From the NCBI RefSeq assembly GCF_001544495.1, contig NZ_FCNZ02000001.1, positions 600,092 to 664,091 of the forward strand: a stretch of 64,000 bases of DNA, written 5' to 3'. The DNA comes from Caballeronia telluris. GTDB taxonomy: Bacteria; Pseudomonadota; Gammaproteobacteria; Burkholderiales; Burkholderiaceae. Position numbers and translations under genes: made by a program. The notes under the pieces were generated by a model, which was not told the origin of the DNA, searched no databases, and saw nothing but the letters and a program-made list of their open reading frames with translations. Positions 43,245-52,530 of the stretch are shown one piece after another (within the stretch, counting starts at the first letter, position 1; each line of letters begins with the position of its first letter).

Positions 43245-45986
43245 ATGAGCAATCAAAAATCGATAGGCAAACAGTCAAATCTACTTAGGATCGTGGCGGC
43301 GTTTTTAGCTTTCGGCGGGATCATTTTTGCTTTCGCACCAATTTACCCAGGCTTTCCCGCTTTTAGCCTTGATTCGTCCTGGCAGTACGCGATGAACGAG
43401 GCGGTGGCGCGGAACTTCGTTATCGGAAAGGACATCCTTTTTACTATGGGACCGCTCACGTCGGTCTATTCCCACATATACCATCCGGCAACGGATGCGG
43501 CGATGCTGTGGTTTTCCGTGTTTCTTGCTAGTGCGTTCTTTGTGGGCTGCCTCTCACTTGCACGTGGTTCCTTCCTTATCCTGCTGATCCCTTTTGCAAT
43601 CCCGCAAACAGGGCTCTACGACCCGTTCTTTTTGTGCCTTCCGCTACTCTTCGTTCTCGTCGCGATTGAATGGACTCAATCCGTTAAGCCGCTGCGGAAC
43701 TGGCTTGCGGCAGCACTTGCAATTTTGGCGGCTGCGCTTTCGATCCTGCCGCTTGTTAAAGCTAGTTTTCTTTTTCCCGTAGCTGTGAGCGCAGTTATCG
43801 CGGTCGCAGTCGTCGGCCGCAAGTCGGGTGGGCTAGCTGCGCTTTACGTAGTTTTCGCGATATTGCTGAACTTCACTACTTGGGCTGCTCTTGGTCAGCC
43901 AGTGGGTGGGTTCGTGCGCTATTATTTGTCGCAGTTGCCAATTATTTCCGGCTTCAACGATGGAATGTCAACGCTGGGGCCGGTTTGGCAAACAGCAGCG
44001 TTTCTCGTCGCTGCGTTGATAATCTTGGTTCTGCTGCTTCGGTCGAGACGATACGGCTCGTCTACCTGGATAGCGGCGCTCAGCCTTGCGATCATCTTTT
44101 ACGTAGCCTACAAAGCAGGTTTTGTTCGGCACGACGGCCATGCTCGAACGGCCGGCTCTACACTTCTGTTGACCTCGTGCATTTTAGTTCTTGCGCTTCG
44201 ATCGAGGCTTTCAATAGCAATCTTTGTAGTCGGCATGTTGGCGTGGGCGACCGTAAATTACGCTCACATGTCGGTGGATCCGATCAGCATGTCGTCGCGC
44301 CTCACAGCAGTGTGGACTAGATCTTGGACGGGCCTTCGAGTGCGGGCATCCGGGTCAGATGAATTCGAGAAGCGTTTTCAGTCGGCGCGAGCAAAGATAG
44401 TCGCTGAACTGCCTCTGCCCCCTAGCGATAGCACTGTCGATCTCTATCCTTTCGACATATCGGCAGTATTGGCTTCCGGTCAAAGATGGGCGCCCCGTCC
44501 CGTCCTCCAGACTTACTCAGCGTACACGCCGGCTCTTGCGGAACTCGACCGCGCTCATCTGGCCAGTAAAAACGCTGCGGACCGGATCTATTTCTCGATT
44601 TCGGCGATCGACGAACACTATCCTTCGTTAGAAGACGGCACGAGTTGGCCGGAGCTCATTTCGCGGTATCGTGTCACGGCCCTTTTTGGTCAGTATGCGG
44701 TGCTGGAAAAGAGGAGCGTCGCGGAGAAGATTGCGTTCAGCGAGCCCGTTGTCGATCAGCGCGATACGCCTCTGGGTCAACAGGTGGCCCTTCCTCAAAC
44801 GACTGCCCCGTTATGGGCGAAGATCGTCATTCGCCCGACGCTGATGGGTCGGCTGGTGTCCTTCCTGTACAAGCTTCCAGCGCTAAATCTCGTCGTCCTT
44901 TATCCGACTGGTGTCGCTGAACATTATCGCTATGTTCCAGGGTACGGCGTCTCCGGATTCTTGCTTAGTCCAACTGTCCACAGCGCCTTCGACTTTGCTG
45001 CATTGCAAAGCACAAGACGTGACGACTTATTAGGTGCACGAAAACCGGTTTCAATCGGTATCCAAGGAGACAGTGGAACAAGCTGGCTCTGGCGGAACAC
45101 GTATTCTCTTCAAGTGTCGGAATTGCAGTTTCATATGGACGACAAAGTAGGCGGTCAGCTTTTCGCGAAGGCTGTGCCCGTCCCGAATGAGATTGAGCCC
45201 GGCGGTGTCTGTAACGTTGATGCAATCAATGGCGTCGAGCGGACTGAGAAGCCGAGTCTGCTCTCGCGAAACACATTCTCTGTGATGGGTTGGGGCGCCG
45301 TCTCACCGACTGAGGGGATTGGGAATGATCGGGTGTTCGTGTCGATTCGTGGCAGTGACGGCAATGCTGAGATGATTGAGGCAAAGAAGATTCCCAGAAA
45401 CGACGTGAACAGCCACTTCAAGCAGCCGTCCATGGGAAACGTCGGTTACGAGGTAGTCGTCGACGCAGCCGATCTACATGGGAGATACAACGTCGGCGTT
45501 GTACAGAAGACTGGCGGTCGGTATTTCGAATGCCCTGTTCATGCCATCGTGGAGACCCGAGATTATCGTCCGCCGTCCCTTTTCAGTCCGACAGCTAACC
45601 TCCCGCCCGTGCGCGACACGGGAGGCGAATGCAGCGTGGACGAAATCAACGGTTCTCCTTACCAGCCCGGCCGGAACATTAGTCTTAAGAATGGCGCGAA
45701 CACGATCAAGGGCTGGGCGGTTTATGCGGGCGGAGCCGGCGTGCCTAATGAGCGCGTATTCGTAGAGATAACGAGACGTGATGGCTCGGTACAAGTGATC
45801 GAGGCGGAAAAGACAGAGCGACGCGACGTAAATGAGCACTTCCAAAACACGGGATCGGGTCGCTCCGGATTCTCTGCGACTGTTGACGGCGTCACCTTGA
45901 CCGGTCCCTCAAAGATTCAGATCGTGCAGCTATCGAAAGGCCGATATGCGCGATGCCCTGTTGTAGCAAGCCTCATAGGAGGCTAG
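43245..45986 (+). CDS. Large polytopic membrane protein with duplicated C-terminal domain, unknown function
   Basis: 913 residues from the ATG at 43245. About ten hydrophobic segments lie between residues 15 and 355. Early in the chain, FSLDSSWQYAMNEAVARN and ILFTMGPLTSVYSH resemble the acidic first-loop motif of GT-C-type membrane glycosyltransferases; this link is an inference. A soluble region follows. The C-terminus holds two related domains of about 110 residues starting near 653 (GGVCNVDAING) and 793 (GGECSVDEING), each with GWxx, NDRVFV/NERVFV, IEA-K, RRDV/RNDV and a final CPV. Codon use is clearly AT-richer than the surroundings. It could be a surface-polysaccharide modification gene carried by a phage. 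Confidence 0.7.
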   Translation: MSNQKSIGKQSNLLRIVAAFLAFGGIIFAFAPIYPGFPAFSLDSSWQYAMNEAVARNFVIGKDILFTMGPLTSVYSHIYHPATDAAMLWFSVFLASAFFVGCLSLARGSFLILLIPFAIPQTGLYDPFFLCLPLLFVLVAIEWTQSVKPLRNWLAAALAILAAALSILPLVKASFLFPVAVSAVIAVAVVGRKSGGLAALYVVFAILLNFTTWAALGQPVGGFVRYYLSQLPIISGFNDGMSTLGPVWQTAAFLVAALIILVLLLRSRRYGSSTWIAALSLAIIFYVAYKAGFVRHDGHARTAGSTLLLTSCILVLALRSRLSIAIFVVGMLAWATVNYAHMSVDPISMSSRLTAVWTRSWTGLRVRASGSDEFEKRFQSARAKIVAELPLPPSDSTVDLYPFDISAVLASGQRWAPRPVLQTYSAYTPALAELDRAHLASKNAADRIYFSISAIDEHYPSLEDGTSWPELISRYRVTALFGQYAVLEKRSVAEKIAFSEPVVDQRDTPLGQQVALPQTTAPLWAKIVIRPTLMGRLVSFLYKLPALNLVVLYPTGVAEHYRYVPGYGVSGFLLSPTVHSAFDFAALQSTRRDDLLGARKPVSIGIQGDSGTSWLWRNTYSLQVSELQFHMDDKVGGQLFAKAVPVPNEIEPGGVCNVDAINGVERTEKPSLLSRNTFSVMGWGAVSPTEGIGNDRVFVSIRGSDGNAEMIEAKKIPRNDVNSHFKQPSMGNVGYEVVVDAADLHGRYNVGVVQKTGGRYFECPVHAIVETRDYRPPSLFSPTANLPPVRDTGGECSVDEINGSPYQPGRNISLKNGANTIKGWAVYAGGAGVPNERVFVEITRRDGSVQVIEAEKTERRDVNEHFQNTGSGRSGFSATVDGVTLTGPSKIQIVQLSKGRYARCPVVASLIGG

Positions 45987-46436
45987 TCTGCTGGGCAGGC
46001 ATCCAGAGGGTCGCGCCTCACCGACAAGCGTCGGGGGGCGGGTGGCTGAGAGAGATCCAAGAGATAAAAAGCGCCGCGCGGGCGCCGGGCAAGGCATTCG
46101 GAAAACGAGCGCTATGCGAACGCGCCTCTGACTATCGGTGACGCGCACCGCGTCAAGGCCGACAGTGGAGCGCTGTGTTTCGCTTTTCTGACTTGTAGCG
46201 CGCGCCCACAGGGGTTGAATCCCACGGTTCGTATCCGGCCGCTGGTGCTTGCGCTGGCGGCCTAGCTCGAATTGGAAGAGTCCCATAACCGTCCGCAAGA
46301 ATCCGTATGGACAGACAGCGTCATGGCGCCGCGCGGGAATGGTCATCAGAAAATTCGGCACGAATTCGAGACTCATGCCAGACGAACGACCGCTCGACGC
46401 GACAACTCGGTCGCGCCGAACCGGTTGCATACTCTG
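45987..46436. other. Island spacer without a convincing gene
   Basis: 450 bp between the large membrane protein gene and terC. A minus-strand reading of 166 codons (45930-46430) overlaps the end of the membrane protein gene and has no protein-like pattern. A short stretch near 46216-46245 (GGTTGAATCCCACGGTTCG) looks superficially like a tRNA T-arm but no tRNA folds around it. Nothing else seen. Confidence 0.4.
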
Positions 46437-47204
46437 TCAGTGATCGCCCGAAACCCTTTCTGGACTCGCCCTGCGCGCCTTCGCCCTCCGCGACAGCATA
46501 TTCAACCCCTCCACCAGCGCCGAGAATGCCATCGCCGCGTAGATATACCCCTTCGGCACGTGCGATCCGAACCCTTCCGCGATCAGCGTCATCCCGATCA
46601 CGAGCAGGAAGCCGAGCGCCAGCATGACGATGGTCGGATTACGCTCGATGAAGCGCGACAGCGGGCCGGCCGCAAACAGCATCACCGTCACCGCCGCGAT
46701 CACCGCGATGAACATGATCGGAATGTGCTCGGTCATGCCGACGGCCGTCACGATACTGTCGATCGAGAACACGAGGTCGAGCACCAGAATCTGCCCGATG
46801 GCCGACATCGGCGAAATTCCGGACGTCTTGCCGGCGCCGCCGTCGCTGAGATCGTCGTCGTGCGCGACGTGATGATGGATCTCCTTGGTCGCCTTCCACA
46901 CGAGAAACACGCCGCCCGCAATCAGGATCAGGTCGCGCCACGAGAAGCCGTGGCCGAATGCCTCGAAGATCGGCGTCGTCAGGCGCACGATCAGCGCGAT
47001 CGTGCCGAGCAGACCGAGCCGCATGATCAGCGCGAGCCCGATGCCGATCTTCTGCGTGCGCGCGCGATGCTCGGGCGGCAGTTTGTTGGTGAGAATGGAG
47101 ATGAAGATCAGGTTGTCGATGCCGAGCACGACTTCCATGACCACGAGTGTCGCGAGTGCAGCCCAGGCGGCGGGGTCGCTTGCCAGTGCCAGGAAATAGT
47201 CCAT
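46437..47204 (-). CDS. terC: TerC-family integral membrane protein with island-derived C-terminus
   Basis: 255 residues, about seven membrane helices. Family landmarks are [20 protein letters not shown] with the conserved acidic pair, [40 protein letters not shown] and [20 protein letters not shown]. TerC proteins are linked to metal (manganese) export or to tellurite-resistance-type stress; the substrate here is unknown. The last 11 or so codons ([10 protein letters not shown]) lie outside the 88-bp repeat, in island DNA, replacing the original end that now sits at 40444. Confidence 0.92.
   Translation of the reverse strand: MDYFLALASDPAAWAALATLVVMEVVLGIDNLIFISILTNKLPPEHRARTQKIGIGLALIMRLGLLGTIALIVRLTTPIFEAFGHGFSWRDLILIAGGVFLVWKATKEIHHHVAHDDDLSDGGAGKTSGISPMSAIGQILVLDLVFSIDSIVTAVGMTEHIPIMFIAVIAAVTVMLFAAGPLSRFIERNPTIVMLALGFLLVIGMTLIAEGFGSHVPKGYIYAAMAFSALVEGLNMLSRRAKARRASPERVSGDH
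46471..46558. repeat. Right 88-bp direct repeat (inside terC)
   Basis: Partner of 40454-40541, 87 of 88 bases equal. It lies within the terC reading frame near its 3' end and marks the right junction of the island. Confidence 0.93.
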
Positions 47205-47692
47205 GTGGTTCGAGTGTGGTGGAGGATTCGGTATGTTCGGCCAAGCGCGGCGCGCTGTCGAGGCCGCCGATCATACCCGACGCCGGCCGTGCGATGAAAG
47301 GTAATTGAAAAGATCAGAGCAGGGCTGTTGAAAAAAGTTCGCGGCGGCCTGAATGACGCCTGGGTGGTCGGCGCGATTTTCAAAGATGCTCGCGACCGCC
47401 AACCCGATGATAGGAGAGAGCGACAACCGCTACCTGACCGCGCTCGACGACGACCGGCGCGCGCTCGGCTACGTTCGGCGGCGCATGGCGTCGCATCATG
47501 GTGGTTGCAGCGGAAGCGTCGAATGGCTGAAATTGGGGGCGTATCTACGCGTAAACAATTGATACGTCTGAGCAAACTCCGAACGCATTGCATCGCAGCA
47601 ATTAGGGTAAACTCCAACTCCGTTTGAGCCGCCTTTCGGGCGGCTCCGCCTTGGTCACAGCCTGCATCGCGCAGGCGCTACCCGAACGCCGC
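47205..47692. other. Spacer between terC and the OpgC-like gene
   Basis: 488 bp. A short plus-strand reading at 47407-47562 (MIGESDNRYLTALDDDRRAL) cannot be tied to a family. A perfect 8-bp stem-loop GAGCCGCC-TTTCG-GGCGGCTC lies at 47626-47646, 47 bp before the next gene; it has no T-run. The terC promoter must lie near 47205-47300. Confidence 0.4.
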
Positions 47693-48814
47693 ATGCAGCG
47701 AAAATCTCAACGCTTCGTCGAACTCGACTTCTTTCGCGGTCTGGTTCTCCTGATCATCGTCGTCGATCACATCGGCGGAAGCATGCTCTCGCGCTTCACG
47801 CTGCACGCGTTCGCGCTCAACGACGCCGCCGAAGTCTTCGTGTTCCTCGGCGGCTTCGCGACGGCCACGGCGTATGTGTCGCTCGCGTCGCGCCAGTCGG
47901 AAAGCGTCGCGCGCGGGCGTTTCGTCCGGCGTTCGTTCGAGATCTACCGCGCGTTTCTCGTGACCGCCGCGCTGATGCTGCTCGCGAGCTTCGTGCTGCG
48001 GCCGTTCTACGGCAGCGCGCCGAACCTCGCGACCGGCGACCTCGACAGCCTGACGAGCGCGCCGGTCGCGTCCATCGCCGAAATCCTGCTCTTCAAACGC
48101 CAGCCGTATCTCGCGGCGGTCTTGCCGATGTACGCGTTCTTCGCGCTGGCCGTGCCGCTCTTGCTGCCGCTCGCGCGCTCGAAACCGTGGCTCCTGCTCG
48201 GCGGGAGCGTGGTGCTGTGGATGCTCGCGCCGCAACTGGGCGACTACCTGCCGTCCGTCGACGACAATCTCTGGGACTTCAACCCCGCCGCCTGGCAACT
48301 GATGTTCGTGCTGGGCGTGCTCGCGCGCTGCCAGCCGATTTACCAGCGCGTAAGTTCGCACCGATTCGGCTGGGTGATGAGCGTGGCCGCGCTCGCCGTC
48401 GTCGCAGGCATGGCGTACTACAAGCTGATTCTGCCGGCCGGCGCCATCGACAGCGACTTCAAGCGCAATCTGGCCGGCGCGCGCGTCGCGAATTTCCTGG
48501 CGATCGCGTGGCTCGCGGCGAATCTCGTGCGCTATGGCGTCGTGAAACAGATCGCCGCGCGCCTGCCGTGGATCGGCGCGGTCGGTCGCGACGGCATGGT
48601 TTGCTTCGTCGCGGGCACGGTGATCTCGCTCGTCGTCGATTCGGTGCTGTTCACGCTGACGGGCGGCTATATCAACGTGCCGCTCGGTTTTGCCGCCGAC
48701 GCCGTCGCGATTTCGCTGCTGCTCGCCGTGCCGCAATTGCGGCGGCCGCTGGTGCACGCGATCACGCCCAAGCCCGCGCTCGACACGGGCAGAGCCGCCC
48801 GCAGCGCACGTTGA
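47693..48814 (+). CDS. OpgC-domain membrane protein
   Basis: 373 residues, about ten membrane helices. The N-terminal signature LDFFRGLVLLIIVVDHIGGS (split: LDFFRGLVLLI / IVVDHIGG) and AAEVFVFLGGFATATAY are those of OpgC/acyltransferase-3-like proteins. OpgC succinylates periplasmic glucans in E. coli-type species; many Burkholderia paralogues are uncharacterised and may add acyl groups to other glycans. The start MQRKSQRF fits the family; the frame is open upstream to 47624. It precedes the esterase gene by 81 bp. Confidence 0.85.
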   Translation: MQRKSQRFVELDFFRGLVLLIIVVDHIGGSMLSRFTLHAFALNDAAEVFVFLGGFATATAYVSLASRQSESVARGRFVRRSFEIYRAFLVTAALMLLASFVLRPFYGSAPNLATGDLDSLTSAPVASIAEILLFKRQPYLAAVLPMYAFFALAVPLLLPLARSKPWLLLGGSVVLWMLAPQLGDYLPSVDDNLWDFNPAAWQLMFVLGVLARCQPIYQRVSSHRFGWVMSVAALAVVAGMAYYKLILPAGAIDSDFKRNLAGARVANFLAIAWLAANLVRYGVVKQIAARLPWIGAVGRDGMVCFVAGTVISLVVDSVLFTLTGGYINVPLGFAADAVAISLLLAVPQLRRPLVHAITPKPALDTGRAARSAR

Positions 48815-48895
48815 GCCGCTAGCCGGTTTTCCCCCGGAACCGCGCCGCAAGCCGGCGCGTTTTGCTTTCCGATCACGTCTTTCGAACGCCTCCGC

Positions 48896-49870
48896 ATGCT
48901 CTTCGCCAACCGCCGCGCGCCGCGCGTTAAAACGCGACTAACGGTCAGTCTCGTCACCGCCGGCGCGATCGCCGCCGCTCACGCGGCGCCGCAAGCTGCG
49001 TCGACAACGGCGAGCGAGTCGATGCCCGGCGCGACGGCCGTCCGGCACGCGGCGGCATCGGCGAAACCGATGCCTGCCGTGCTGACGTCGGCGGCGGGCA
49101 GCAAGGTCGTCGCGCGCACGATGCATTCCGAAGCGCTCGATCGCGACTGGCCTTACGTCCTCTATCTGCCGCCCGGCTATGCGCCGCGCGACGAGCGCTA
49201 TCCCGTGCTGTATCTGCTGCACGGAAACAACGGCGACGCCTACGACTGGATCACGCAAGGCCGACTGCAAGCGATCGTCGACCGGCTGATCGCGCAACGC
49301 GAGATTCCGCCGCTTCTGATCGTGATGCCGCAGGGCGGCACTGACTGGTACGTCGATCGCAAGGAGTCGATCGAAACCGCGTTTTTCGAAGAACTGATGC
49401 CGGAGATCGAAACGAAATACGCCGCGCAGACGGGTCGCGAGGGGCGCGTGATCGGCGGCGTGTCGATGGGCGGTTTCGGCGCGCTGCGTTACGCGATGAC
49501 GCGCCCGCAGCTTTTCTGCGGCGCGATGCTGCTCGGCCCGGCCATTTATGCGGGCGCGCCGCCGGTCGCCTCGGCGGCGCGCTATGTCGGCGTGTTCGGC
49601 GACCGCCAATTCGATCCGCTGGTCTGGCGCACGCTGAATTATCCGGCGCAGTGGCAAACGTATATGAGCCGCGGCCTGCGCGTGCCGATGTTCATCGCAG
49701 CCGGCGACGACGACCTGCGCATCCAGGCCGAAGCGTCGCTGCTGTACACGCAACTGCGCGAGGCGAAGCAGCCGGCGGAATTGCGGATCATCGACGGCGG
49801 GCACACGTGGGCGGTCTGGAGCGCGCTGCTCGCCGAGGGCCTCAAGTACTCGCTGGCGTGCACTCGCTGA
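48896..49870 (+). CDS. Secreted esterase, EstA/FrmB-like alpha/beta hydrolase fold
   Basis: 324 residues with an N-terminal signal sequence (TRLTVSLVTAGAIAAAHAAP). The hydrolase domain shows YPVLYLLHGNNGDAYDWITQ, the nucleophile elbow GGVSMGGFGALRYAM (GxSxG) and the late His in IIDGGHTWAVWSALL. The family includes S-formylglutathione hydrolases and mycolyl/feruloyl-type esterases; a periplasmic esterase on a glycan ester is plausible given the OpgC-like neighbour, but this is inference. The N-terminal start could also be a later codon. Confidence 0.85.
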   Translation: MLFANRRAPRVKTRLTVSLVTAGAIAAAHAAPQAASTTASESMPGATAVRHAAASAKPMPAVLTSAAGSKVVARTMHSEALDRDWPYVLYLPPGYAPRDERYPVLYLLHGNNGDAYDWITQGRLQAIVDRLIAQREIPPLLIVMPQGGTDWYVDRKESIETAFFEELMPEIETKYAAQTGREGRVIGGVSMGGFGALRYAMTRPQLFCGAMLLGPAIYAGAPPVASAARYVGVFGDRQFDPLVWRTLNYPAQWQTYMSRGLRVPMFIAAGDDDLRIQAEASLLYTQLREAKQPAELRIIDGGHTWAVWSALLAEGLKYSLACTR

Positions 49871-49926
49871 ACGGGAACATCCCTTGCTTGACCGGTCCCA
49901 CTTCGATCAAAAAGAACGGACCAGTC

Positions 49927-50100
49927 ATGCTCAAGCTCGCCATTCTCTTCGCGGTCATCTCGGTGATCGCGGGTTTCTTCGGTTTCGGACGCGTGTCGTC
50001 GGGTGCCGCCGGCATCGCGAAGATCTGTTTCTTCATCTTCCTGATTCTGTTCGTGATTTTCCTGATCGTCGCGATCTCGGCCGGGTCGCTCGTGCTGTAG
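49927..50100 (+). CDS. DUF1328 small membrane protein
   Basis: 57 residues, two membrane helices: MLKLAILFAVISVIAGFFGF and FIFLILFVIFLIVAISAG, joined by the family motif GFGRVSSGAAGIAKI. Similar to E. coli YtjA; commonly stress-induced, function unknown. Confidence 0.92.
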   Translation: MLKLAILFAVISVIAGFFGFGRVSSGAAGIAKICFFIFLILFVIFLIVAISAGSLVL

Positions 50101-50111
50101 TCGAACGCGCT

Positions 50112-50915
50112 TCACGCCGATTCGATCGTTCCGCCGGGTTTCGCCGACGCCACGAGCAGCGAATCGCTGTCGTCCTTCAGGCCGACGCCGGTCAGCTTCA
50201 GCGATCGCGCCTTGTCGAGCAGGTAATGCAGCCTGAACGCGGCGGGTGCATACGCGAGTCCTTCGGGACGCACGTTCGAAATGCAGTTGCGTTCGGCGTC
50301 GCTGCGGCCGATGCGTGGCGCCCAGGTCAGGTAGATGCCGAGACTGTCGGGAGAACTGAGGCCCGGCCGTTCGCCGATCAACACCACGACGCTGCGCGCC
50401 CGTAAAAGCTCACCGATACCGTCGCCGAGCGCGACGCGCGCCTGCGTCGCGACGACGGCCGGGCCGATGTTCCAGCCAGCGAGACAAGGGCGCAGCGCTG
50501 CGAGGAAGGGCGTGGCGTGCCGCGCGGCCGCGTAGGCGGAAAGACCGTCGGCGACGACGAACACGACGTCCGGCGCTTCCTTCAGCGTTTTCGCGTGGGC
50601 GGCGAGCGCTGCCGCGCTTTCGTCGCCGAGCGTCCTGCCCAGGTCCGGCCGGCGCAGATAGTGATCGCGATCGGGCGCCGCGCTCGCGGCGTCGAGCGTA
50701 TCGAATCCGGCGGCGCGCAGAGCGCCGTGCAGCGCGGCGGTGTCGAGCGGCTGATGCACTGCGTCGCGCGCCTGCGCGTGCGAAAGCTCGAACGCGAGCA
50801 GCGCCGCGGTCGGCAGGCTGCTACCCGCGCGTCCCAGCGCGATGCGCGCATTCGTGTAGCGGCGCAGCGCGTCCCACGGGTTCTCGTCGACGGACGAAGC
50901 GGGCTGGTCGTCCAT
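50112..50915 (-). CDS. eutC: Ethanolamine ammonia-lyase small subunit
   Basis: 267 residues. With EutB it forms the adenosylcobalamin enzyme that splits ethanolamine into acetaldehyde and ammonia. Family blocks: YTNARIALGRAGSSLPTAAL, FELSHAQARDAVHQPLD, VVFVVADGLSAYAAARHA, GERPGLSSPDSLGIYLTWAP and ERNCISNVRPEGL. The start MDDQPASS at 50915 shares one base with the eutB stop. No eut microcompartment genes are nearby. Confidence 0.95.
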   Translation of the reverse strand: MDDQPASSVDENPWDALRRYTNARIALGRAGSSLPTAALLAFELSHAQARDAVHQPLDTAALHGALRAAGFDTLDAASAAPDRDHYLRRPDLGRTLGDESAAALAAHAKTLKEAPDVVFVVADGLSAYAAARHATPFLAALRPCLAGWNIGPAVVATQARVALGDGIGELLRARSVVVLIGERPGLSSPDSLGIYLTWAPRIGRSDAERNCISNVRPEGLAYAPAAFRLHYLLDKARSLKLTGVGLKDDSDSLLVASAKPGGTIESA

Positions 50916-52291
50916 CACGCGTCCATCCATTCGATGAGCGGCTGCGCGGCCTGCGCGAGCAAGGCGCCGCGCGCGTCGGTGATGCGCATCTGTTCGAGCC
51001 ACGCTTCGAATTCCGGCGCGCGTTTCAGGTTCAGCACGCGGCGCACGTAGAGCGCGTCATGGAACGACGTGCTTTGATAGTTGAGCATCACGTCGTCGGC
51101 GCCCGGAACGCCCATGATGAAGTTGACGTTCGCGACGCCGAGCAGCGTGAGCAGCGTGTCCATGTCGTCCTGATCGGCTTCGGCGTGGTTCGTGTAGCAG
51201 ATGTCGCAGCCCATCGGCACGCCCAGCAGCTTGCCGCAGAAGTGGTCTTCGAGGCCGGCGCGAATGATCTGCCGGCCATCGTACAGATACTCCGGCCCGA
51301 TAAAGCCGACCACGGTATTCGTCAGCAGCGGCTCGAACTTGCGCGCGACCGCGTAGGCGCGCGCTTCGCAGGTCTGCTGATCGACGCCATGATGCGCATT
51401 CGCCGAGAGCGCGCTGCCCTGGCCGGTTTCGAAGTACATGAGATTGTCGCCCACCGTGCCGCGCTTGAGCGAGCGGCCCGCCTCGTGCGCTTCCCGAAGC
51501 AGCGCGAGCGACACGCCGAAGCTCGCGTTGGCCTTTTCCGTGCCGGCGATCGACTGGAACACGAGGTCGACCGGGGCGCCTTTTTCGATGGCCGCGATCG
51601 TATTGGTCACGTGCGTGAGCACGCACGATTGCGTCGGAACGTCGTAGCGCTGGCGGAATTCGTCGATCATCACGAGGAGCGCCGTGATCGCGCTCAACGA
51701 ATCGGATGCGGGATTGATGCCGATGACGGCGTCGCCGCAGCCGTACATGAGGCCGTCGAACATCGAGGCGGCGATGCCTTTGGCGTCGTCGGTCGGATGA
51801 TTCGGCTGCAGGCGCACCGACATGCGGCCGGGCAGCCCGATGGTGTTGCGAAAGCGCGTGACGACCGGGCGCTTTTTGGCGACGAGGATGAGGTCCTGGT
51901 TGCGCATCAGCTTCGACACCGCCGCGACCATTTCCGGCGTGAGGCCAGCGGTCACGCCGACGAGCATCTCGGTGGTCGTCGTGTCGGCGAGGAGCCAGTT
52001 GCGGAAGTCGCCAACCGTCAGATGCGAAACCGGCGCAAAGGCTTCCGGCGAGTGATCGTCGATGATGAGGCGCGTGACTTCGTCGTCCTCGTAGGGGATC
52101 ACCGCTTCGGTCAGGAAGGTTGGCAGCGGCACGTCCGCCAGCGCCATTTTCGCGGCGACGCGCTCCTCTTCCGTTGCTGCGGTGACGCCGGCGAGTTGAT
52201 CGCCGGAGCGCAAGGGGCTGGCTTTCGCCAGCAGCGTCTTGAGGTCCGCGAAACGGTAGGTTCGGGTTCCGATGGTCTGTGCGTAGCTCAT
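50915..52291 (-). CDS. eutB: Ethanolamine ammonia-lyase large subunit
   Basis: 458 residues. It holds the substrate site and much of the B12 site. Signatures: RFRNTIGLPGRMSVRLQPNH, GCGDAVIGINPASDS, LTHVTNTIAAIEKGAPVDLV and MGCDICYTNHAEADQDDMDT. AAAGGA lies before the ATG at 52291. It allows use of ethanolamine as nitrogen or carbon source and depends on the cofactor produced by the cobalamin block about 11 kb away. The transporter and aldehyde dehydrogenase are not in the window. Confidence 0.96.
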   Translation of the reverse strand: MSYAQTIGTRTYRFADLKTLLAKASPLRSGDQLAGVTAATEEERVAAKMALADVPLPTFLTEAVIPYEDDEVTRLIIDDHSPEAFAPVSHLTVGDFRNWLLADTTTTEMLVGVTAGLTPEMVAAVSKLMRNQDLILVAKKRPVVTRFRNTIGLPGRMSVRLQPNHPTDDAKGIAASMFDGLMYGCGDAVIGINPASDSLSAITALLVMIDEFRQRYDVPTQSCVLTHVTNTIAAIEKGAPVDLVFQSIAGTEKANASFGVSLALLREAHEAGRSLKRGTVGDNLMYFETGQGSALSANAHHGVDQQTCEARAYAVARKFEPLLTNTVVGFIGPEYLYDGRQIIRAGLEDHFCGKLLGVPMGCDICYTNHAEADQDDMDTLLTLLGVANVNFIMGVPGADDVMLNYQSTSFHDALYVRRVLNLKRAPEFEAWLEQMRITDARGALLAQAAQPLIEWMDA

Positions 52292-52530
52292 CGCTCGGTC
52301 CTTTTGCTGCTGTTTACCGTGGATATTCTGGATGAAAACGCGTGAAGGCGAGACGGCGTGTGCCGCGTCGCGCCCCGAACTGCCAATGTAGCGAGCCAAA
52401 AACCGCGAGCGTTATGGAATTCGGCAGGTAATTCGGCGTGTTTCGCGGGCCTGTCCGTCATGCCGGCGAGCGCGCCGCGGGTCGCAAAAGCGCTTGCGTG
52501 CGATAATTCGCGTCCCGGTCAATCGTCGAA

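Larger units (their letters stand above)
40454..46558. mobile_element. Genomic island of about 6 kb inserted in the 3' end of terC
   Basis: Bounded by the two 88-bp direct repeats of the terC 3' region, as left by integration into a gene end. The content is foreign in style: an IS30-family element, remnants of phage holin and endolysin genes, a spanin-like gene and an AT-richer 913-codon membrane protein gene. No integrase gene is visible; it may have been lost, perhaps when the IS element entered near the left end. The island supplies new last codons to terC. Confidence 0.8.

Noticed and set aside
46216..46245. tRNA-like T-arm as an attachment site
   Set aside because: No acceptor, D or anticodon arm can be built around it; the terC repeats explain the island better.
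45930..46430. Minus-strand frame of 166 codons in the island
   Set aside because: Overlaps the end of the large membrane gene and shows no protein-like pattern.
47353..47562. Small plus-strand frame of 69 codons
   Set aside because: No good ribosome binding site and no known family; left as unannotated spacer.
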